Source of the DNA: Syntrophomonas sp. UBA4911
GTDB lineage: Bacteria; Bacillota; Syntrophomonadia; Syntrophomonadales; Syntrophomonadaceae
Assembly: GCA_002398105.1 (NCBI GenBank)
Contig: DHCD01000034.1
Coordinates: 3,960-25,825, forward strand
Direction of reading: 5' to 3'
Length of the DNA stretch: 21,866 nt
Shown: positions 1-6,688 of the stretch, piece by piece
Layout: each line of letters starts with the position of its first letter
How positions within the stretch are numbered: position 1 is the stretch's first letter
Notes under the pieces: generated by a model
The model's input: only the letters and a program-made list of their open reading frames with translations
What the model was told of the DNA's origin: nothing
The model's database searches: none
Translations under genes and position numbers: made by a program

Positions 1-764
1 TCACCGCCCAGAATAGATGTACCCGAGTAGATAGTAACATCGTCTTCAATGGTAGGGTGACGTTTTACCCCGCGCAGATTTTGGCCGGCCCGGGTGGAGA
101 GAGCGCCCAGGGTAACTCCCTGATATATTTTGACATTATCGCCGATCGTAGTGGTTTCACCGATAACAACCCCGGTGCCATGATCAATGAAGAAATACTT
201 GCCGATGGTGGCTCCCGGGTGGATATCAATACCGGTTACACTGTGAGCGTATTCGGTCATAATTCTTGGAATAAGCGGAACTGAAAGCCTCTGCAGCTCA
301 TGCGCCACGCGATAGACAAAAATTGCAAAAACTCCGGGGTAGGAGAAAATTATTTCGTCCTTGTCAGCGGCGGCAGGATCGCCGTCGAAAGCCGCCTGAA
401 CGTCCATTTGTATCGTTTTTCTGAGTTCAGGAATTTTGCTTAAAAGGGCAAAAATAATTTCATCAATCGAACCCTGGTTATGATGGGGCCGATGGTGAAA
501 GGCATAAGTAATTTGCTCGTGGAGCTTTTGCTGAATGCTAATTAAAAGATCCCCAATATGGTATTCAATGGTGGTGCTGATAAGGTGCCGCTGCCCGAAA
601 TATTCGGGAAACAGCAGCTCTCTGAGCATAAAGATAATTTGAATGATGTTTTCCCGATTAGGTATGGAAGCAGAATCCAGAATATTTTCGGGCGGATCCT
701 CACGGTAACTGGCGACGATATCTGCAACCAGGCTGCTGGTCTGGTCAGGGCTAAGTTTACTCAT
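1..764 (-). CDS. cysE: Serine O-acetyltransferase, EpsC/CysE type (5' part; 3' end outside window)
   Basis: Makes O-acetylserine from L-serine and acetyl-CoA, the first step of cysteine synthesis; cytoplasmic. Read on the minus strand from the ATG at 764, 254 codons are open to the left edge without a stop. An alpha-helical N-terminal domain (about residues 1-165) leads into left-handed beta-helix hexapeptide repeats. Motifs seen are DIHPGATIG, then FIDHGTGVVIGETTTIG and VTLGAL; the two histidines in the DIHPGA and DHGTG motifs are the family's active-site histidines. The long N-terminal domain matches the roughly 310-residue EpsC-like form found in clostridia rather than short CysE. A GAGGGGG ribosome binding site lies 7 bases before the ATG. 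The gene is divergent from uvrC. The C-terminal tail that normally carries the cysteine feedback site is not in the window, so its regulation cannot be judged. Confidence 0.9.
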   Translation of the reverse strand, partial: MSKLSPDQTSSLVADIVASYREDPPENILDSASIPNRENIIQIIFMLRELLFPEYFGQRHLISTTIEYHIGDLLISIQQKLHEQITYAFHHRPHHNQGSIDEIIFALLSKIPELRKTIQMDVQAAFDGDPAAADKDEIIFSYPGVFAIFVYRVAHELQRLSVPLIPRIMTEYAHSVTGIDIHPGATIGKYFFIDHGTGVVIGETTTIGDNVKIYQGVTLGALSTRAGQNLRGVKRHPTIEDDVTIYSGTSILGG

Positions 765-803
765 AAATATCCCCCTCATTTTTTATGTGCCAATAAGTGT
801 TTT

Positions 804-832
804 TTGCTTTGCTTTTCTTTATATTTTATAAT
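804..832 (+). promoter_or_regulatory. Candidate sigma-A promoter for uvrC
   Basis: A perfect TATAAT at 827-832 follows TTGCTT (804-809) at the ideal 17-base spacing. The -35 matches consensus at only three of six bases. It lies in the 207-base divergent spacer between the serine acetyltransferase gene and uvrC and points toward uvrC. No clear promoter was found for the divergent gene. Confidence 0.5.
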
Positions 833-844
833 GTCCATAGGATT

Positions 845-856
845 ATGCAATTGCAT
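845..856. repeat. Perfect 12-base palindrome ATGCAATTGCAT in the divergent spacer
   Basis: The palindrome sits 13 bases after the TATAAT of the candidate uvrC promoter, near the expected transcription start. It could be an operator for a dimeric regulator, but AT-rich palindromes of this size also occur by chance. No matching second copy was seen. Confidence 0.3.
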
Positions 857-959
857 GTTTATAAAAAAGCTCTGCTTTCCTTAATTATATGGAAAGTAGC
901 CGATTTCCTGCCTAGAGCATTGATTATTCACTATCAGCTGTTAACAATTAATGATATTC

Positions 960-964
960 AAGGA
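960..964 (+). promoter_or_regulatory. Ribosome binding site that decides the uvrC start
   Basis: AAGGA ends 7 bases before the ATG at 972. The upstream in-frame ATG at 951 has no purine-rich site ahead of it, and the ATG at 981 has one only 1-2 bases away. The start at 972 is therefore preferred. Confidence 0.6.
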
Positions 965-971
965 TCAATTG

Positions 972-2774
972 ATGGAAGAAATGCGTGCGCGGCTTATAAA
1001 TGTGCCTCTTAAGCCGGGGGTATATATTTATAAAGATCAGGAGGGCCGGGTTATCTACGTGGGTAAGGCCAAAGCCCTGCGTAACCGCATGCGCTCTTAT
1101 TTCCAGTCCCCGGCTAAACTGCATCCCAAGGTGCGGGCGATGATGGCGCGGGTGGCCGATTTTGATTATGTGGTCACCGGCAGCGAAGTTGAAGCCCTTA
1201 TCCTGGAGAACAACCTGATTAAAACCTATAAACCCAGATACAATATCCAATTGCGGGATGACAAGACCTACCCCTACCTGAAGATAAGCACGGGCGAAGC
1301 CTATCCCCGGGTATCCCTGGTAAGGGAAGAGAAAGACGGAGTCAGCCGCTACTTTGGCCCCTATACCGATGTTACCTCTCTGCGCGAGACCATGAAGCTT
1401 TTAAACCTGGTTTTTCCTCTGCGCACCTGTAAGACCTTAAGAACGGGCATACGGCCCTGCCTGAACCGTGATATCGGACGCTGTCTGGCTCCCTGCAGCG
1501 GAGCCACCAGCCCGGAGGAGTACCGCCAGGTGGTGGATTCATTGCTGGACTTCATGGAGGGCAGATCACGTGAGCTCTTGCAGCAGAAAGAAGAAGAAAT
1601 GAAAAATGCGGCTGCCCATCTGGAATTTGAAAAAGCCGCGCGTCTGCGTGATCAGATAGAAAGCATGAAAAAAATCGGTGAAAAGCAGAAAATTAGTTTT
1701 GAGAATTCCTACAACCTGGATTTGATTGTACTGGCCGGAGAAGAAATAAAAAGACTGGCGCTGGTTTTTAAAATCCGCGGCGGTACTATCATAGCCAAAG
1801 ACACCTTCTGGCTGAACCGGGCGATTGCCGAAGATGAAGCTGAGCTGATGGAATTTTTCCTCAAGCATTACTATGATGAGCGCCCGGATATACCGGGAGA
1901 GATACTGGTCTCCCATTTGCCGGCGGAAATGGACGTGCTGGAATCCTGGCTCAAGGCTAAAAGCGGACGCAAGGTGGAAATGCGGGTACCGCAGCGGGGG
2001 GATAAGAAAAGTCTCCTGGATATGGTCTTAAATAACGCCGCCTTGCTCTGGCAGGAGAGACACGATAAAGAAGAGGAGAACCTGGCAATCCTTAAACACC
2101 TGAGCCAGGTGCTGGAACTGGAAGTGATCCCGGAAAGGATAGAGTGTTATGACATATCCCACCTGGGGGGAGAAGAGACGGTGGCTTCCATGGTGGTTTT
2201 TACCGGTGGAGTAGCAGACCGCAAAGCCTACCGCCGTTTTAAGATGAAGATAGACCAGAATGATGATTTTGCTTCGTTGAGCGAGGCTCTGGCCAGGCGC
2301 TTTAAGCGGGCGCGGGAGGGAGACCCGGCATTTCTGCCGGAGCCGGATTTAATTTTAATTGACGGCGGCGCCGGACAGGTAAACGCAGTTAACAACGTGC
2401 TCCGGGCTATGCAGGTAGATATACCGCTGTTCAGTCTGGCTAAAAAAAATGAGGAGATCTATACTCCGGGCCCGGCTCATCCCCTGCGTTTGTCCCGCCG
2501 CGACGAAGCCCTGCAATTACTGCAGCGGCTAAGAGATGAGGCCCACCGCTTTGCCATTGAATATAATCGCCAGCGCCGCTCAGGAAAGGTACGGGCTTCA
2601 GCCCTGGATAAGATTGAAGGAATCGGGCCGGCTCGCAAAAGGAAGCTCTTAGCCCATTGCGGCTCGGTTAAGGCCATAAGGCAGGCTTCCCTGGAGGAAC
2701 TGGCCTCAATCCCCGGCATGACCCGCCAGGCCGCCGAGAATGTCTATAATTACTTTAATGGGGGAAAAGTTTAA
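972..2774 (+). CDS. uvrC: Excinuclease ABC subunit C
   Basis: UvrC makes the dual incisions flanking a DNA lesion in nucleotide excision repair, acting with UvrA and UvrB. With the start at 972 the protein has 600 residues, the usual length. In order: a GIY-YIG nuclease domain (about 14-92; GVYIYKD then IYVGKAKALRNR) for the 3' cut; a four-cysteine segment (LRTCKTL, RPCLNRDIGRCLAPC); a UVR motif that contacts UvrB (about 195-230, HLEFEKAARLRDQIE); an RNase H-like nuclease domain for the 5' cut (LILIDGGAGQ, then RLRDEAHRFAIEYNR); and C-terminal helix-hairpin-helix repeats (IEGIGPARKRKLL, IPGMTRQAAENVYNYF). All expected acidic and histidine motifs are visible, so it should be active. Its promoter is probably at 804-832. 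The downstream membrane-protein gene is 121 bases away on the same strand. Confidence 0.97.
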   Translation: MEEMRARLINVPLKPGVYIYKDQEGRVIYVGKAKALRNRMRSYFQSPAKLHPKVRAMMARVADFDYVVTGSEVEALILENNLIKTYKPRYNIQLRDDKTYPYLKISTGEAYPRVSLVREEKDGVSRYFGPYTDVTSLRETMKLLNLVFPLRTCKTLRTGIRPCLNRDIGRCLAPCSGATSPEEYRQVVDSLLDFMEGRSRELLQQKEEEMKNAAAHLEFEKAARLRDQIESMKKIGEKQKISFENSYNLDLIVLAGEEIKRLALVFKIRGGTIIAKDTFWLNRAIAEDEAELMEFFLKHYYDERPDIPGEILVSHLPAEMDVLESWLKAKSGRKVEMRVPQRGDKKSLLDMVLNNAALLWQERHDKEEENLAILKHLSQVLELEVIPERIECYDISHLGGEETVASMVVFTGGVADRKAYRRFKMKIDQNDDFASLSEALARRFKRAREGDPAFLPEPDLILIDGGAGQVNAVNNVLRAMQVDIPLFSLAKKNEEIYTPGPAHPLRLSRRDEALQLLQRLRDEAHRFAIEYNRQRRSGKVRASALDKIEGIGPARKRKLLAHCGSVKAIRQASLEELASIPGMTRQAAENVYNYFNGGKV

Positions 2775-2895
2775 AAATTTTTGAAGATTTCCCGGAAAAT
2801 AAACCGTTAAACTCGCAAATTATGTTAGAATAATGGCAAACCGGTTGAATATAAAATATAAACCGGTGAAAGCTGATTGGTGAGGGGGTATATCA

Positions 2896-3252
2896 ATGCA
2901 TGGTTGGGTTATCAGGTGGTTGCTGAGTGTGGTGGCCCTTATTTTAACGGCAGCCATTATACCGGCTTTTCATCTTACTGCTTGGGCGGCTGTGGTCGGT
3001 TCAATATTTTTAGGAGTTATTAACGCCGTTATTCGCCCTTTGCTCATAATGTTAACCTTGCCCTTGAATATAATGACCCTGGGACTGTTAACCCTGGTTA
3101 TCAACGGCTTTATGTTGTGGATTACATCCATAACTATTCGCGGATTCGATATTCACGGTTTTGGCTGGGCGATACTGAGCGCTCTGATATTCAGTCTGCT
3201 GAGTTTCCTGATAAGTTTCCTGGTTGATGATCGTACATTTTACTTCAAATAA
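2896..3252 (+). CDS. Small integral membrane protein, YvlD / phage holin family 4 superfamily
   Basis: A 118-residue protein that is almost entirely hydrophobic, with about four predicted membrane helices (roughly residues 5-27, 31-52, 57-80 and 90-112) and a short charged C-terminal tail. The N-terminal RWLLSVVALILTAAIIP and the central GVINAVIRPLLIMLTLPLN then TLGLLTLVINGFMLW are typical of the widespread bacterial family called YvlD in Bacillus (Pfam Phage_holin_4_2). Despite that name, family members are usually ordinary chromosomal genes, and their function is not established; links to envelope stress are known for some Bacillus relatives. A GAGGGGG site precedes the ATG. No phage genes are nearby, so a true holin role is unlikely. 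Confidence 0.85.
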   Translation: MHGWVIRWLLSVVALILTAAIIPAFHLTAWAAVVGSIFLGVINAVIRPLLIMLTLPLNIMTLGLLTLVINGFMLWITSITIRGFDIHGFGWAILSALIFSLLSFLISFLVDDRTFYFK

Positions 3253-3344
3253 AAGGGTATGCTAATAACCCAATTTTCTTAAAAGCCGGGCATCAGCTCG
3301 GCTTCTTGGCATCCATAGATGCCGATGGCATAGTCCCTTTGACT

Positions 3345-3353
3345 AAAGGAGGG
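3345..3353 (+). promoter_or_regulatory. Strong ribosome binding site selecting a TTG start for the HAD gene
   Basis: AAAGGAGGG ends 9 bases before the TTG at 3363. The reading frame is open further upstream to an ATG at 3306, but that ATG has no such site, and the extra 19 residues would precede the conserved start of the family. Confidence 0.8.
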
Positions 3354-3362
3354 TTTTCGCAA

Positions 3363-4160
3363 TTGATCAAGTTGGTAGCTATAGATTTAGATGATACTCT
3401 GCTGGATTCGGGTTTGAAAATAGCGGATAATTGCCTGCGGGCTATAAGCGAGGTGCAGCAAAGGGGTATTCTGGTTACCCTGGCCACCGGCCGTATGTAC
3501 CGTTCCGCCTTACCCTATGCCAGACAGATGAAAGTAGATATCCCCCTGATAACCTATCAGGGCGGACTGGTGAAAAACTCGCGCTCGGAAGAAATAATTT
3601 ACTACCACCCTTTGCCTGCGGCAGCGGCAGCCGAAGTGATCCGGTATTTCAGAAATAAGGGAGTTCATTATCACAGTTATCAGGATGACCAGTTAGTGAT
3701 GGAAAGGCTGGACGAGGAAGGTGTTTACTATGAGAAACTGTCAGGAATAAAGGCGGTCATAGTTGACGACCTGCTGACGGTTGCCGACAGTGGAAAGGCG
3801 ATGAAAATCATGGCGGTAAGCCAGGATAAGAAACTACTGTTAAGCATGGAGCGGGAATTGAAAGACTGCTATGGGGAGAAGCTTAATATCACTCTTTCCA
3901 AACCTTTTTTCCTGGAAGTCATGGTGCGGGAGGCCAATAAGGCGGATGCTCTGCGGGTGGTGGCATCCCATTACCAGGTAAGCCGGGCGGAAGTAATGGC
4001 TATAGGAGACAGCTATAATGACCTGGAGATGCTGGAGTGGGCCGGAGTAGGGGTAGCCATGGGGAATGCCTGGGAAGCGGTAAAGGAAGCTGCCGATTTC
4101 GTAACCTGCTCCAATGATGAAGACGGCGTGGCCGAAGCCTTGCGCAGATATGTGCTGTAG
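3363..4160 (+). CDS. Cof-type HAD-IIB family sugar-phosphate phosphatase
   Basis: A cytoplasmic, Mg-dependent phosphohydrolase of the haloacid dehalogenase superfamily. Family members remove phosphate from sugar phosphates, FMN or other small metabolites; the substrate cannot be read from sequence. With the TTG start it has 265 residues, the normal length. Motif I is IDLDDTLLDSG (nucleophile Asp8, acid/base Asp10), motif II is TLATGR, and motif IV is GDSYNDLEML (about 215-224) followed by GVAMGNA. The C2-type cap lies between motifs II and IV, as in Cof/YwpJ/YidA proteins. It stands 110 bases after the membrane-protein gene, and the stretch between them (3283-3304) carries a weak 6-base-pair stem (AAGCCG/CGGCTT). 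Its closeness to glucokinase and the isomerase suits a sugar-phosphate substrate, but that is inference. Confidence 0.93.
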   Translation: MIKLVAIDLDDTLLDSGLKIADNCLRAISEVQQRGILVTLATGRMYRSALPYARQMKVDIPLITYQGGLVKNSRSEEIIYYHPLPAAAAAEVIRYFRNKGVHYHSYQDDQLVMERLDEEGVYYEKLSGIKAVIVDDLLTVADSGKAMKIMAVSQDKKLLLSMERELKDCYGEKLNITLSKPFFLEVMVREANKADALRVVASHYQVSRAEVMAIGDSYNDLEMLEWAGVGVAMGNAWEAVKEAADFVTCSNDEDGVAEALRRYVL

Positions 4161-4398
4161 ATTATCTGTGTTTGTAGGGGTTAATAAGAAAATAGACGCC
4201 CTCTTCGAGGACAGCTGATGCTCGTTATATTCGCAATTAAGGGTGCAGATTGACGCAGATCAATGAAAACAGACGCGGACCCCGCGGAATCTTTGGGAAA
4301 TACGTGGAATTTATTAAAGTTTTCTTCCGCGTTCTTCCTTGTAAATTCCCTGAATTCCGCGTCAAAAAACTAGCGAAACCGGGGGACTGTTTTCACTG
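4161..4398. other. Non-coding spacer with hairpin repeat
   Basis: This forms most of the 302-base gap between the HAD gene and glucokinase. No plausible coding sequence is present. It contains the imperfect inverted repeat described at 4272-4363 and a short CCTC/GAGG stem near 4209. The promoter of the next gene begins at 4399. Confidence 0.6.
4272..4363. repeat. Imperfect inverted repeat, about 90 bases
   Basis: The ends are a perfect 8-base inverted pair, GACGCGGA (4272-4279) and TCCGCGTC (4356-4363). Inside, GCGGAAT...GGAATTT on the left is mirrored by AAATTCCCTGAATTCCGCG on the right, with gaps. No run of T follows, so it is not a standard terminator. It resembles a decayed dispersed non-coding repeat; copy number in the genome is unknown. 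Confidence 0.45.
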
Positions 4399-4426
4399 TT
4401 GACTAGGGTAATAGATGTTTCATAAT
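4399..4426 (+). promoter_or_regulatory. Sigma-A promoter for the glucokinase-isomerase unit
   Basis: TTGACT (4399-4404) and CATAAT (4421-4426) each match consensus at five of six bases, with a 16-base spacer. Transcription would start near 4433, giving a leader of about 30 bases before the TTG at 4463. Confidence 0.65.
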
Positions 4427-4462
4427 GATTCCGTGTTTTTATGTCAATAGGGGTGATATTTT

Positions 4463-5425
4463 TTGCGGGAACTGGTACTGGGGGTCGACCTGGGAGGCAC
4501 TAAAATCCTGAGCGGGATCATCGGTACAGACGGCGGCATACTGGCTAAAAGCCGTTTACTTACTCCAGCCGGCGGGCCGGAGCGGGTGCTGGATACGATT
4601 GCCGCCAGCGCTGCGCAATTGCTGCAGGCTTCTGGAATCAGGGAACAGGAAATCACCGGAATAGCCATTGCCGCTCCAGGACCATTGGATTTTGCCGAAG
4701 GTATGGTTAGAGATTCCCCCAACCTGGGCTGGGGCCGGGTGAAAGTAAAGGAAGAACTCAGCCGGCGTATGGGCCGCCCGGTGATAGTGGAAAAAGACAC
4801 TAATATGGCGGCCTTGGGGGAATACTATTATGGGCCTTACTCTAAATGCCGGGAGCTCTTGTATATTACGGTGAGTACCGGTATAGGGGCAGGAATAATC
4901 ATTGGGGGCAATTTATACCGGGGTAGGGCCGGCGGAGCCGGAGAATTTGGACATATGGTCGTTGATGCCCAGGGCGCGCTTTGCAACTGCGGACGCAGGG
5001 GGTGTCTGGAGGCGCTGGCTTCAGGAAACGCTATTTCCAGACAGTTGGATGAAATGGCCGGACAGGGCCGTGGTCAGGGGATACTGGCTTGTACTCCCGC
5101 CGGGAAGAGGCCTGGTCCCCGGGAACTGGCGGCGGCGGCCCGCCAGGGAGATGAGGAGGCGGAACTGCTGATCGCCCGGATAGTGCAATACCTGGGGATT
5201 GGTATTGCCAATCTGGCAAACCTGTTAAATCCGGAGGTAATTATACTGGGAGGGGGAGTCATGCTGGGGTTAAGGGATTTGCTGCTGCAGCCGGTACGGG
5301 AATATGTACAGCGGCATGCTTTTGCCCTGAACCGGGAGGATCTGATCATCGACTGTACGGCTCTGGGGGATGATATAGTCCTTTATGGCTGTGTGGCGGC
5401 GGTAAGTATCAAAGACGTTAAATAG
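4463..5425 (+). CDS. glcK: ROK-family glucokinase
   Basis: Phosphorylates glucose to glucose 6-phosphate with ATP in the cytoplasm. It has 320 residues, a normal length. The N-terminal phosphate-binding loop is GVDLGGTKILSG (about 7-18); EKDTN (110-114) holds the presumed catalytic Asp112; GAGEFGHM with His164 and the CNCGRRGCLE cluster (Cys174, Cys176, Cys181) form the ROK zinc site; NPEVIILGGGVM is the ROK signature near the C-terminus. No DNA-binding domain precedes the kinase fold, so it is a kinase and not a ROK repressor. TTG is used as start, with AGGGGTGA at 4449-4456 as ribosome binding site. The isomerase gene follows after 34 bases, which makes a two-gene unit that would feed glucose into glycolysis. 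Other hexoses or N-acetylated sugars remain possible substrates. Confidence 0.92.
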   Translation: MRELVLGVDLGGTKILSGIIGTDGGILAKSRLLTPAGGPERVLDTIAASAAQLLQASGIREQEITGIAIAAPGPLDFAEGMVRDSPNLGWGRVKVKEELSRRMGRPVIVEKDTNMAALGEYYYGPYSKCRELLYITVSTGIGAGIIIGGNLYRGRAGGAGEFGHMVVDAQGALCNCGRRGCLEALASGNAISRQLDEMAGQGRGQGILACTPAGKRPGPRELAAAARQGDEEAELLIARIVQYLGIGIANLANLLNPEVIILGGGVMLGLRDLLLQPVREYVQRHAFALNREDLIIDCTALGDDIVLYGCVAAVSIKDVK

Positions 5426-5459
5426 ATGCAGAGCCTAAAATGATAAGGGGGAAAACAAA

Positions 5460-6491
5460 TTGAAGGATATGACAGCGGAAACAATGATGGAATACCTGTA
5501 TGATTTACCGGAGCAGTTTGCCAGCAGTCTGAAGCTGGATTTGGCATTTGTCTCCGGGTACAGAAAGGATTACCGCCAGATAGTAGTGTCAGGCATGGGC
5601 GGATCAGCTATCGGTGGGGATATTCTGCGCACCTATGCCGCCGGGAGAGCCAAAATACCGGTAACAGTAGTGAGAGATTACCACCTGCCCGCCTTTGTGA
5701 ACCAGGATACTTTGTTTCTGGCGGTAAGCTATTCCGGCAATACTGAAGAAACTCTCAGTGCTTATAGCGAAGCGCGGGAGAAAAAGGCTTCAATAATATG
5801 CATTACTACCGGCGGGAAGCTTAAGGCGCAGGCAGAAGCAGACGGCTATGCCGTAGTGGGGATACCGGCCGGATTGGTACCGCGGGCCGCCACCGGGTAT
5901 CTTTTTGCTCCTCTGGTACTGCTGCTGGAAAAACTGGGAATCGTGGCCGACGTTCATCAGGAGCTGGAGGAAACGGTAACGGTCTTACGGGATATGCGGG
6001 ATAAACTCCAGCCGGGGGCTCCGGTTTCCACCAACCAGGCCCGGATTATTGCCCGGCAGTTAAAAGATTCCCTGCCGGTTATCTGGGGTACTGCAGGCAT
6101 GTCTGAAGTGGCCGCTCAGCGCTGGAAGGCCCAGATTAATGAAAATGCCAAATGTCCAGCCTATTATAATGTATTCCCGGAATTGAATCATAATGAAATT
6201 GTAGGCTTTGAGGCCCCAACCCAGTTATTGTCATCCCTGAGCTGCATAATTTTAAGAGATCGCTACGACCACGAACGGGTGCAGCGGCGGATAGAGATAA
6301 GCAAAGATATAATCAGGGAGCGGGTCAAGAGCATAGTGGAAGTAAACAGCCAGGGTGAATCCTATCTCGCCCGCTTTTACTCCCTGGTCTATAGCGGAGA
6401 CTATGCCAGTGTCTACCTGGCCCTGGAATATGGCGTCAATCCCACCCCGGTGGCAGTGATTGATTACCTGAAGGCCGAATTGGGAAAATAG
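5460..6491 (+). CDS. SIS-type bifunctional phosphoglucose/phosphomannose isomerase
   Basis: Interconverts glucose 6-phosphate and fructose 6-phosphate, and in characterised archaeal relatives also mannose 6-phosphate. It has 343 residues, the size of this short family and well below the roughly 450-550 residues of classical Pgi. The first SIS half has VVSGMGGSAIGGDIL (about 42-56) and AVSYSGNTEETLSAY (88-102). The second half has RWKAQINENAK and FPELNHNEIVGF. Glu228 and His244 are 16 residues apart, the same spacing as the catalytic Glu/His pair known from the Pyrobaculum enzyme. TTG at 5460 is chosen because AAGGGGG ends 8 bases before it; the ATG at 5469 would be 17 bases away. It is cotranscribed with glucokinase. 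The accessory block begins directly after its stop codon. Confidence 0.92.
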   Translation: MKDMTAETMMEYLYDLPEQFASSLKLDLAFVSGYRKDYRQIVVSGMGGSAIGGDILRTYAAGRAKIPVTVVRDYHLPAFVNQDTLFLAVSYSGNTEETLSAYSEAREKKASIICITTGGKLKAQAEADGYAVVGIPAGLVPRAATGYLFAPLVLLLEKLGIVADVHQELEETVTVLRDMRDKLQPGAPVSTNQARIIARQLKDSLPVIWGTAGMSEVAAQRWKAQINENAKCPAYYNVFPELNHNEIVGFEAPTQLLSSLSCIILRDRYDHERVQRRIEISKDIIRERVKSIVEVNSQGESYLARFYSLVYSGDYASVYLALEYGVNPTPVAVIDYLKAELGK

Positions 6492-6512
6492 AAGCGTATA
6501 ACCACAGGGGTT

Positions 6513-6558
6513 AACAGGGCAACTTACTGAACCATACTCTAAACCGATACGGATAAAA
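6513..6558 (+). repeat. Direct repeat, left copy, flanking the restriction-gene block
   Basis: A 46-base sequence that starts 21 bases after the isomerase stop codon and recurs at 12780-12825 in the same orientation with 37 of 46 positions identical by eye. It includes a shared 13-base core, AAACCGATACGGA. Most differences are transitions, as in old diverged copies. Confidence 0.6.
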
Positions 6559-6560
6559 CC

Positions 6561-6664
6561 AAAGCGGCATTGTCTCTGATATGCTACCCTCAGATAGTTC
6601 AGTGTTTTTTATTTCACTGTCCTATCTGGGGGTAGCATATCACTCTTAGATAGGCTGCCGCTTT
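6561..6664. repeat. Long imperfect hairpin, 104 bases
   Basis: Nested inverted pairs are AAAGCGGCA/TGCCGCTTT (6561-6569, 6656-6664), GATATGCTACCC/GGGTAGCATATC (6578-6589, 6630-6641), CAGATAG/CTATCTG (6591-6597, 6622-6628) and CAGTG/CACTG (6600-6604, 6615-6619). The loop is TTTTTTATTT. It lies between two convergent genes and could block transcription from both sides. Neither arm is followed by the T run of a standard terminator, so a miniature-element origin is also possible. Confidence 0.65.
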
Positions 6665-6688
6665 GCATTCCTAATAGCAGAATAGGCA

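Noticed and set aside
2896..3252. Phage origin suggested by the holin-superfamily name
   Set aside because: This family is chromosomal and widespread; no lysis or structural phage genes are nearby.
3300..3322. TGGCAT...ATGCC as a sigma-54 promoter before the HAD gene
   Set aside because: The GG to GC distance is 11 bases, not the required 10, and the elements match poorly.
3306..3362. Earlier ATG start for the HAD phosphatase
   Set aside because: No ribosome binding site, and the extra residues precede the family's conserved N-terminal strand; the TTG at 3363 has AAAGGAGGG.
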